DNA from: DAOPJM01 sp964490325
GTDB lineage: Bacteria > Bacillota > Clostridia > Christensenellales > CAG-138
DNA: 41,866 nt
NCBI GenBank assembly: GCA_964490325.1
Contig: CAZBBX010000020.1
Coordinates: 1 to 41,866, forward strand
Reading direction: 5' to 3'
A program made the position numbers and the translations under genes. Under the pieces are notes generated by a model. The model had not been told where the DNA came from. It searched no databases and worked only from the letters and a program-made list of their open reading frames with translations. Positions 32,068 to 39,000 of this stretch are shown here, one piece after another. Positions within the stretch are counted from its first letter, which is position 1. Each line of letters starts with the position of its first letter.

Positions 32068-33486
32068 ATGGAGAGAGCAAGCGGATTCATCTTGGCGCTC
32101 AACGCTTTGATCTGGGAGCCGTGGCTGCTCGTTTTTCTGTTGCTTTCGGGGCTGTTTTTAAGCATCCGCCTCCGCTTCTTCCCCCTTCGCCGTCTGTTTA
32201 CTTGGCTCCGGATGACCCTGATCGATCCGTTTCGCCCCGCCGCCCTCCGCGATCACAGCAAGATCCGCGCCGCGGACGGCGCGCTTGCGGCGCTTGCGGG
32301 CACCATCGGCACGGGGAACATCGCAGGCGTAGCCACGGCGCTGGTCTTGGGCGGCGCAGGCGCGGTGTTTTGGATGTGGGTCGCCGCGCTTTTGGGCATG
32401 GCCATCAAGTATGCCGAGGTGTATCTGGCGCTCCGCTGCCGCAAGCGCGATGCAGCGGGAGCTGCTGCGGGCGGTGCGCTTTCCTATTTGGAGTGCGCTC
32501 TTGGCAAGGGCGCGGCCAAGCTGTTTGCCCTGCTTGCGCTGCTGTGCGGCTTGTGCATGGGCAACCTTGTGCAGAGCAACACCGTGGCGGCCGCCGTGAC
32601 GGGGGTCTTTCCTTCCCTGCCCGCGCCGCTTGTGGGCGTTGCCGTGAGCGTCCTTGTGATCTTGGGCATGGGCGGCGGCTTTCGCCGTCTGACTGCGTTG
32701 ACCGACCGCATCGTTCCCGTAATGGGGCTGCTCTATATTTTAGGCTGCTCGGTGCTGCTCATTTTCTATATCGACGCCCTGCCCGCCGCCGTCATGGGGA
32801 TCTTTCGGGGCGCATTCAGTGTGCGAGCCGCCGCAGGGGGCGCGGCGGGCGTTACAAGCGCCAAGGCGCTGCGCTACGGCGTGGAGCGCGGCGTATTCAG
32901 CAATGAAGCGGGACTGGGCGTGAGCGCCTTTGCCCACGCGGGTACGAGCGAGACGGAGCCTGCCAAGCAGGGGCTGTTCGGTCTGTTCGAGGTGTTCATC
33001 GACACCATCGTCATCTGCACCTTCACGGCGCTGGCGATCCTGTGCGCCTTTCCCGACGCCGTCGCCTTTGAAAACGGCCTGCGCTTGGACGGCGTGCTCC
33101 TCACGCAGCGCGCCTTTGAAACGGTCTTTGGCGCGGCGGGTGGGTATCTGATGGCGCTCTTTGTGCTGCTGTTCGGCTATTCCTCCCTGCTTGCTTGGAG
33201 CTACTACGGCGAGCAGGCGGGGCGGTATCTGGGCGGCGCCAAGCTTGCAAAGGCGTATCGCTGCGTGTTCGCCCTGCTTCCCGTCTGCGGCAGCGTGGTG
33301 AGCGTCACGCTTGCATGGGAGCTTGCCGACCTTGCAAACGGCCTGATGGCGCTGCTGAACCTGACCGCCGTGCTGCTGCTGTCTAACCTTGTGCGCGACG
33401 GTACGGCAGAATTTTGGAAAAGCTACGACTCTGCGCGGCAGAAGAAGCGCTGCGGGCGCGGCAAGGACAAGACGGTGCGGACGTGA
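32068..33486 (+). CDS. AGCS family sodium:alanine/glycine symporter
   Basis: Sodium-coupled amino acid importer of 472 residues with about eleven helices. Family motifs are GTIGTGNIAGVATAL in the N-terminal half and FSNEAGLGVSAFAHA in the middle, along with the periplasmic ILGCSVLLIF segment typical of AlsT and DagA relatives. The substrate is probably alanine or glycine. The ATG has CGGAGGCG upstream. The spacer after the CPBP gene holds a weak hairpin (GCGGGA/TCCCGC), so co-transcription with it is possible. A GC-rich inverted repeat (CAACCCC/GGGGTTG) follows the stop. Confidence 0.93.
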   Translation: MERASGFILALNALIWEPWLLVFLLLSGLFLSIRLRFFPLRRLFTWLRMTLIDPFRPAALRDHSKIRAADGALAALAGTIGTGNIAGVATALVLGGAGAVFWMWVAALLGMAIKYAEVYLALRCRKRDAAGAAAGGALSYLECALGKGAAKLFALLALLCGLCMGNLVQSNTVAAAVTGVFPSLPAPLVGVAVSVLVILGMGGGFRRLTALTDRIVPVMGLLYILGCSVLLIFYIDALPAAVMGIFRGAFSVRAAAGGAAGVTSAKALRYGVERGVFSNEAGLGVSAFAHAGTSETEPAKQGLFGLFEVFIDTIVICTFTALAILCAFPDAVAFENGLRLDGVLLTQRAFETVFGAAGGYLMALFVLLFGYSSLLAWSYYGEQAGRYLGGAKLAKAYRCVFALLPVCGSVVSVTLAWELADLANGLMALLNLTAVLLLSNLVRDGTAEFWKSYDSARQKKRCGRGKDKTVRT

Positions 33487-33526
33487 ACGTACCGCAACCC
33501 CCCGCCCCATGGGGTTGGGATCTTGC

Positions 33527-33555
33527 TTGACAAGCGCCGCCGCTGTCGATATACT
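33527..33555 (+). promoter_or_regulatory. strong promoter of the FecCD-type ABC operon
   Basis: Perfect TTGACA, a 17-base spacer, TATACT. An imperfect inverted repeat (GACA-GCG / CGC-TGTC with small offsets) spans the -35 and spacer and could be a repressor site, for example for a metal regulator. Confidence 0.75.
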
Positions 33556-33590
33556 TTTTCATGGAAGCAGCAAGAGGGGAGGGCGGAACC

Positions 33591-34634
33591 ATGCGAAACG
33601 GAGCGGAACGGTTTTCGGTACGGGACTATCTTCTCTTTGGCACGGCGGTACCGCTCACGCTCCTTCTTTGCGTGTGCTTGGGGAGCGTCAACATTCCCCT
33701 TGCCGACACCCTCCGCATCCTTTGGAACGCCCTGTTTGGTCTAAAGCAGACCGCAAGCGGCGTCTTTGTATCCATCATCCTTTCGTTTCGGCTGCCAAGG
33801 GTGCTGTGCGCGGCGCTTGTGGGCGCTTCGCTGTCCCTTGCGGGAGCCTCGATGCAGGGGCTATTGAAGAATCCCCTTGCGGACGGCTCCACGCTGGGCG
33901 TGTCCTCCGGTGCGAGCTTGGGCGCGGTCCTTGCCATTGCCTTTGGCATCGAACTGCCCTCCCTGCCCTTTGCAGGCACGATGGTCATGGCCATCCTCTT
34001 TGCATTTTTGTCCCTGCTCATCATCTTAGGGCTTGCGTACCGACTGGATCACTCCTTTTCCACCAACACCATCATCCTTATCGGCGTGATCTACTCCATG
34101 TTCGTCTCCAGCTTGATGAGCATTCTCATCACCTTTGCCTCGGAAAAGCTCAAGCAGATCACCTTTTGGACGATGGGCAGCCTGCAGGGTTCGACCTACG
34201 CGAACGTGCTGGTGCTGCTTACAGCGCTCCTTGTGTGCGGCGCCTTCTTGCTGTGCCGTGCAAGGGAGCTGAACGCCTTTGCCATCGGCGAGGAGAACGC
34301 GCGCGGCGTGGGCGTGAACGTGCGCCGCGTCAAGCTGACCGTGCTGATCGCCGTGTCCGTGCTGATCGGCGTGTGCGTGTCCGTGGGCGGCACCATCGCC
34401 TTTGTGGGACTGGTCACGCCCCACATGGTGCGCTTGATCGTCGGCCCCAACCATCGCCGCCTCCTGCCTGCCTCACTGTTTGCGGGAGCCGTGTTTTTGA
34501 TGCTGGCAGACCTTGCGGCGCGCACCGTCCTAAGCCCTGTGGAGCTGCCCATCGGCGTGGTGACCTCGCTTGTGGGCGCGGTCGTGTTTGTCCTCATCCT
34601 GTATTCCACAAAGAGGGGGCGGGGAACATGCTGA
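33591..34634 (+). CDS. FecCD/BtuC family ABC transporter permease
   Basis: Membrane subunit of an importer for siderophore-iron, haem or cobalamin. It has 347 residues with about ten helices. Typical features: RLPRVLCAALVGASLSLAG followed by MQGLLKNPLADGSTLGVSSG, and in the second half GxxxFVGLVTPHMVRLIVG-type GGTIAFVGLVTPHMVRL with the coupling helix. The start is chosen for GGAGGGCGG upstream. It overlaps the ATPase gene by seven bases. No substrate-binding protein gene is present on either side, which is unusual for this family. Confidence 0.92.
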   Translation: MRNGAERFSVRDYLLFGTAVPLTLLLCVCLGSVNIPLADTLRILWNALFGLKQTASGVFVSIILSFRLPRVLCAALVGASLSLAGASMQGLLKNPLADGSTLGVSSGASLGAVLAIAFGIELPSLPFAGTMVMAILFAFLSLLIILGLAYRLDHSFSTNTIILIGVIYSMFVSSLMSILITFASEKLKQITFWTMGSLQGSTYANVLVLLTALLVCGAFLLCRARELNAFAIGEENARGVGVNVRRVKLTVLIAVSVLIGVCVSVGGTIAFVGLVTPHMVRLIVGPNHRRLLPASLFAGAVFLMLADLAARTVLSPVELPIGVVTSLVGAVVFVLILYSTKRGRGTC

Positions 34635-35431
34635 CGGTCGACAGGCTTTCCGTGCGCTGCGGCGAACTGACCATCCTTGACGAGCTTAGCTTGTCCGTGG
34701 ACGCGGGGCAATGGTGGATGGTCATCGGTCCCAACGGGGCGGGCAAGTCCACGCTGGTCAACGCCATTGCGCAGGCGATCCCCTATACGGGCAGCGTCCT
34801 GTTCGGCGGGGAAAACGTCAAGGCTTGGCGCAGCAAGCAGCTTGCAAGGCGCATCGGCATCCTTGCGCAAAGTCACGCCGTGGGCTATGCCTTCACGGTG
34901 GAGGAGGTCGTGCGGCTGGGTCGCTATGCCCACACAGCGGGGGCGCTTGGCGGCGGGGACACAGAGGGCGAGGAGAAGGTCGCCGCGGCGCTCAAGCTGA
35001 CGGGTCTAATAGACAAGCGCAGGCAGTCCGTGCTGACCCTGTCGGGCGGGGAGCTGCAGCGCTGCTTCTTGGCGCAGGTCTTTGCGCAGGAGCCGCAGCT
35101 GCTGCTGCTGGACGAGCCTGCCAACCATCTCGATCTGATCTATCAACGGCAGCTGTTTGAACTTATCACAAACTGGCTCAAGACGCCAAAGCGCGCCGTC
35201 GTGTCCGTGGTGCATGACCTCAGTCACGCCAAGGCCTACGGCAGCCACGCGCTGCTTATCGATCACGGACGCGCAGCTGCCTGCGGCACGGTGCGGGAGG
35301 TCTTGACAGGGGCAAATTTGGATCCCGTCTACGGCATGGATGTGTACGCTTGGATGCAGAGTCAGCTACTACAGTGGCGGGAGGATGAAGGTACGAAAGG
35401 AGAAAATCATGTTGGATCGTGCGGGCTTTGA
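34628..35431 (+). CDS. FecE/BtuD-type ABC transporter ATPase
   Basis: Nucleotide-binding subunit that drives the adjacent permease. It has 267 residues. Walker A is GPNGAGKST, the Q-loop region GILAQSH, the signature LSGGELQR, Walker B LLLLDEPANHLD, and the switch His in VVHDLSHA. All catalytic residues are present. The long frame open upstream belongs to another reading frame of the permease gene. Its end overlaps the methyltransferase gene by 23 bases. Confidence 0.95.
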   Translation: MLTVDRLSVRCGELTILDELSLSVDAGQWWMVIGPNGAGKSTLVNAIAQAIPYTGSVLFGGENVKAWRSKQLARRIGILAQSHAVGYAFTVEEVVRLGRYAHTAGALGGGDTEGEEKVAAALKLTGLIDKRRQSVLTLSGGELQRCFLAQVFAQEPQLLLLDEPANHLDLIYQRQLFELITNWLKTPKRAVVSVVHDLSHAKAYGSHALLIDHGRAAACGTVREVLTGANLDPVYGMDVYAWMQSQLLQWREDEGTKGENHVGSCGL

Positions 35432-36029
35432 TCTTTGGGCGGACGGCTATGAGGCCGATGTGTATCGCGATGCAAGCTCGGAGCAGTATCCCTTTGCGGG
35501 TTATCCCGCTGTGCTCAGTTCCATCTATCGCAGCGTGCGCAGCCTTGCGGGAAAGCGGGTGCTGGATGTGGGCGTGGGAACGGGCGTCCTTGCAAAACGG
35601 CTGTATGACGAGGGCTACTCCCTCACGGGGGTCGACTTTTCGCCGCGGATGCTTGCCATCTCGCAGGCAAAGATGCCCCATGCGCTGCTGCTGCAGGCGG
35701 ATTTTTCCAAGGGACTGCCCGACGAGCTTCGCTCTGCCGCCTTCGACGCCATCGTCTGCACCTATGCGCTGCACCACCTGACGGACGAGCAGAAGCCCTC
35801 GTTTTTGCGGCTGCTTGAAGGTCTGCTCGCGCCAAACGGGCAGCTGCTCATCGGGGACGTGGCCTTTCAAACGAGGGAGGAGCTGAACGCCTGTCGTGCG
35901 TCCTGCGGCGACGAGTGGGACGCTGCGGAGTTCTATGTCGTGGCGGACGAGCTGCTTGACGCCTTTCCTGCCCTGCAGTTTGAAAAGCTGTCCCACTGCG
36001 CAGGCGTGCTGCGCTTTCCGCCCGCCTGA
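35409..36029 (+). CDS. class I SAM-dependent methyltransferase
   Basis: Predicted methyltransferase of 206 residues with motif I VLDVGVGTGVLAKRLY, motif II GVDFSPRML, and the post-motif segment DAIVCTYALHHL. It resembles YrrT-like small methyltransferases; the acceptor is unknown. The ATG is set by GAAAGGAGAAA upstream and lies within the end of the ATPase gene, so the two are co-translated; this ties it to the transporter, perhaps for modifying the imported ligand, but that is inference. Confidence 0.85.
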   Translation: MLDRAGFDLWADGYEADVYRDASSEQYPFAGYPAVLSSIYRSVRSLAGKRVLDVGVGTGVLAKRLYDEGYSLTGVDFSPRMLAISQAKMPHALLLQADFSKGLPDELRSAAFDAIVCTYALHHLTDEQKPSFLRLLEGLLAPNGQLLIGDVAFQTREELNACRASCGDEWDAAEFYVVADELLDAFPALQFEKLSHCAGVLRFPPA

Positions 36030-36047
36030 CGCTTAACGCAATAAAGC

Positions 36048-36079
36048 AAGACCCGCTGCGCTTGATCGCGGCGGGTCTT
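36048..36079. terminator. bidirectional terminator between the ABC and aconitase X operons
   Basis: AAGACCCGC and GCGGGTCTT form a 9-bp stem with a 14-base loop. T-rich sequence follows on the plus strand (ATTCTGCTCTTTT) and a shorter TTTATT on the minus strand. Confidence 0.8.
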
Positions 36080-36098
36080 ATTCTGCTCTTTTGTTTGC

Positions 36099-37268
36099 CT
36101 ACAGGCTGTCCACGGCGGTCTTGAGCCGCTTCATGGCGGCGATCAGCGTTGCGCGGGGACAGGCGAGATTGAGCCGCTCAAAGCCCGCGCCGCCCTTGCC
36201 GAAGATGAAGCCGTCGTCCATAAACAGCTGCGCCTTTTGGGTAAGGAACTTGGACAGCACCTTTGGCGTGAGCTGCAGCTCCCGAAAGTCCAGCCACTGC
36301 AGGTAGGTCCCCTCCAAGGGATACGCATGGATCTGCGGCAGCTCCCGCTTTAGGAAGCTCTCCACATAGGCGCGGTTGCCGTCCAGCACGTTCAGCAGCG
36401 CGTCAAGCCACGGCTCCGCCTTGTCGTATGCCAAGCGGCAGGCCTCGTAGCCAAGGATGTTCAGCATACCGTTCAAGCCCGCCGCCTCGGCGCGCTTGCG
36501 AACAGAAGCGCTCTTGATGATGAGGTTGGAGCACTTCATGCCCGCCAGATTGAAGGTCTTGCTGGGCGCGGTGCAAAGCGCGATGTTGTCCAGCTCCTTG
36601 CGGAACGTGCCGCAGGAGACGTGCTTGTATCCCGGCAGGATGAGGTCGTTGTGGATCTCGTCCGCAATGACGAACACGCCGTTCTCGCGGCAGAGGGTCA
36701 AAAGGCGCTTGAGCTCCTCCCGCGTCCACACGCGCCCAACGGGGTTGTGGGGGCTGCACAGCAGGAACAGCTTGACCTTGGGATCCTTGAGCCTGCGCTC
36801 CACATCGGCAAAATCGATCTCGTAACGGCCGTTCTTGACGACAAGGCGGCTCTCCGTAAGATGGCGCCCCTGCTGCTCCACGCAGAAGCGGAAGGGATGG
36901 TAGACGGGCGTGAGAATGAGCACCGCGTCCGTTTTCTCGGTCAGCGCCTCCACTAACTTGAACAGCGCAGGCACTACGCCGGGCGCCGTGACGATCCACT
37001 CGCGCTTGACCGTGAAGCCGTGCCGCCGATCCATCCAGCGGATCACGCTTTGATAGTACGCGTCCGTGGGGCCGTTGTAGCCCAGCACATGCGTGTCAAG
37101 GTAGCTTTTAAGCCCCTCGGTGATCTCGGGGGCGTTGACAAACTCCATGTCCGCCACGGACAGGGGAACGATGCCCTTGTCCACCTTGGGGTTTTGGCGG
37201 TACATGTCCATCCACTTGAAAGCGCCGCAGCTGCTGCGGTCAACTATGGTCTCAAAATCGTACTGCAT
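36099..37268 (-). CDS. PatB/MalY-type PLP-dependent C-S lyase or aminotransferase
   Basis: Fold-type I PLP enzyme of 389 residues. Members are cystathionine beta-lyases or aminotransferases. The PLP lysine is K237 in APSKTFNLAGMK; N175 in SPHNPVGRVW and D203 in IADEIHND hold the cofactor. LSVADMEF near residue 40 is the typical N-terminal segment of the PatB/MalY group. It is the last gene of the aconitase X operon, four bases after the small-subunit gene, so its substrate is likely connected with that pathway rather than with methionine synthesis; this is inference from context. Confidence 0.9.
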   Translation of the reverse strand: MQYDFETIVDRSSCGAFKWMDMYRQNPKVDKGIVPLSVADMEFVNAPEITEGLKSYLDTHVLGYNGPTDAYYQSVIRWMDRRHGFTVKREWIVTAPGVVPALFKLVEALTEKTDAVLILTPVYHPFRFCVEQQGRHLTESRLVVKNGRYEIDFADVERRLKDPKVKLFLLCSPHNPVGRVWTREELKRLLTLCRENGVFVIADEIHNDLILPGYKHVSCGTFRKELDNIALCTAPSKTFNLAGMKCSNLIIKSASVRKRAEAAGLNGMLNILGYEACRLAYDKAEPWLDALLNVLDGNRAYVESFLKRELPQIHAYPLEGTYLQWLDFRELQLTPKVLSKFLTQKAQLFMDDGFIFGKGGAGFERLNLACPRATLIAAMKRLKTAVDSL

Positions 37269-37271
37269 TCC

Positions 37272-37712
37272 TTATTCCACCGTCACGCGTCCGTCCGCAA
37301 GGACGCTCACGCGCATACCGTCCTGTACATAGTTCAAAAAGTCGTCGCCCAGTGAATCCACCACGGGCATGGACACCTGCGTCCACACATCCGTGAGGAT
37401 GGCTCCCGCCGCCGCCAAGGAATCGATCGGCTTGGAAAAGAGCAGGCAGGCAGGCTCCCGCCCGAAGGACGCCGCGCAGTACAGCACCATGCCCCCCGTT
37501 GTAGAGCCGATGGTCTGCGGCAGGCACAGCGCCTTATGGTACATGGCCTTGCCGTACAGCTCCTCGTTGTTCTGATCGGAGCAGGTGGCCTTTTTGTCCC
37601 CGAACATCAGCGCTTTTTGAAAGCTGGCAAGGGTGTTGAAGCCGCCGTGCGACACCAGCGCCTCCGCGCTTGTCGTTCCCTTGACTATGACGCGTCCGCT
37701 AAACTCCCGCAT
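37272..37712 (-). CDS. aconitase X small (swivel) subunit
   Basis: DUF126-type swivel-domain protein of 146 residues, the smaller subunit of two-part aconitase X enzymes. It opens with the family's GRVIVKGTTSAEALVS, and carries LPQTIGSTTGGMVLY, where the Ser-rich GSTTGG loop is expected to reach the active site of the large subunit. In characterised members aconitase X dehydrates cis-3-hydroxy-L-proline (bacteria) or mevalonate 5-phosphate (archaea). It begins one base after the large-subunit stop, so the two are made together. Confidence 0.9.
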   Translation of the reverse strand: MREFSGRVIVKGTTSAEALVSHGGFNTLASFQKALMFGDKKATCSDQNNEELYGKAMYHKALCLPQTIGSTTGGMVLYCAASFGREPACLLFSKPIDSLAAAGAILTDVWTQVSMPVVDSLGDDFLNYVQDGMRVSVLADGRVTVE

Positions 37713-37713
37713 C

Positions 37714-38985
37714 TTACTTGCCCCCCTTCGTCAAAAGTTCCAGTATGTCGGCGTCCTGCTCATAGCGCGCGCCTGTGTAGGTGCGCAGCTTGTTGGAATT
37801 GGTGATGACGGGCATCTTGCCGCAAAGCGGATTGTTCATGTACATCAGGGGGCAGATGGACGAGACCACGCCGCCGATCTTTTTGAGCCGCTCGAAAAAC
37901 GGCGTCTGCTCGAACGCCTTGCGCACGCCCGGTGCCGTGGTCAGCACCGTCGGGATGAGCAGGCGCTCGTGCTTGGACTGCATCAGGCCGCTCTCCAAGC
38001 GGATCGTCCAGTCGATGAGCTGCTTAAGGCTCAGGTGCGGACAGCCGATGAAGCAGAGCTGCGGCTTTGCGTCCTTGTCCGCCCAGATGCAGGGATAGGA
38101 CTCCTTGACGCGCCTTAGCTCGGCGTCGTCGATGACGTAGGTCTGCGCCCCCTCGCGGATGAGTGCCGTCCCCTGCTCCACCGCCTCGGGCGTCAGGCCC
38201 TCGACATGGAACAGCCCTACCGCGCCGTTGGACGCCGTTGCAGCGCCCATGTCCTTCATGTAGGCGCACACGCCGTCGGTCAGCTCGTTGCCCAAAAACA
38301 GATCCAAGCCCTTGATGTAGGGCACAGCTTCCATCACCTTCATGCCGATGGCGGAGCCTAATAGCTGCGCCTCCGGCGTGCGGTTGGTCTTGATCTCTAC
38401 GACCCAGTCCGCCTTGCGCCCCTCGTCCGTCAGCAGGCCAAAGCAGGGCACGCAGCCTGCGATGCTGCCGAACAGCTCGATGATGCCTGAGTTGCGGTTG
38501 CAGCGCGCTCCCAAGACGGAGTTTGCATACACCACCGCGCTGGACTCCGCCCAGCTTAGGATCTCGCCGCGTGCGGGGCGGTTGCCCACCTCGTCCATGT
38601 AGCAGGTGCAGCTGAAGGCATCCTCGTTCATAAGTCCCAGCGCCGCAAGCTGCTTTTCGTAGCGATCCTGCTTGCTGTACATCACCTTGAAAAAGAGATT
38701 TTGCAGGAAGGTCGCAGGCACGTTCTTGTCCAGCGGCCTTGGATCCATGGAGAAGGGCTGCTCGGAAACGACGCCTGCGTCGATCAGCTCCTCCATCAAG
38801 GAATACACGGGTGTGAGCATCGACAGGCCAAAGCTGGTCACCAAATGCCCGTATTTGGAGCTGACAGGCTCCATGCGCTCCGCGCCGAACACCTCGCCGT
38901 AGGCCACTAAGGTGCGCAGCACCTTCGCCTTGACCTCGCCCTGTGCGCCATCCAAGATGGCCTGCTGTTCCGTTGTAAGCTGCAT
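37714..38985 (-). CDS. aconitase X large (catalytic) subunit
   Basis: DUF521-type catalytic subunit of 423 residues, an iron-sulfur hydro-lyase distantly related to aconitase. Family landmarks: WAESSAVVYANSVLGAR (145-161), GCPHLSLKQL (314-323) and ITNSNK. Likely cluster ligands are C126 or C128 (FSCTCYM), C315 (GCPH) and C378 (SSICPL). C162 follows NSVLGAR where, as I recall, most relatives have Thr, which could affect substrate choice. The gene stands between the OYE-type reductase and the small subunit. Whether it is a hydroxyproline dehydratase or has another substrate cannot be settled; no proline racemase or pyrroline reductase is nearby. Confidence 0.9.
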   Translation of the reverse strand: MQLTTEQQAILDGAQGEVKAKVLRTLVAYGEVFGAERMEPVSSKYGHLVTSFGLSMLTPVYSLMEELIDAGVVSEQPFSMDPRPLDKNVPATFLQNLFFKVMYSKQDRYEKQLAALGLMNEDAFSCTCYMDEVGNRPARGEILSWAESSAVVYANSVLGARCNRNSGIIELFGSIAGCVPCFGLLTDEGRKADWVVEIKTNRTPEAQLLGSAIGMKVMEAVPYIKGLDLFLGNELTDGVCAYMKDMGAATASNGAVGLFHVEGLTPEAVEQGTALIREGAQTYVIDDAELRRVKESYPCIWADKDAKPQLCFIGCPHLSLKQLIDWTIRLESGLMQSKHERLLIPTVLTTAPGVRKAFEQTPFFERLKKIGGVVSSICPLMYMNNPLCGKMPVITNSNKLRTYTGARYEQDADILELLTKGGK

Positions 38986-39000
38986 AGCGTTTCCTCCCTT

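Noticed and set aside
33389..34627. Long in-frame extension upstream of the ABC ATPase
   Set aside because: It crosses the symporter end, the promoter and the permease gene in another frame. The ATPase fold starts at 34628.
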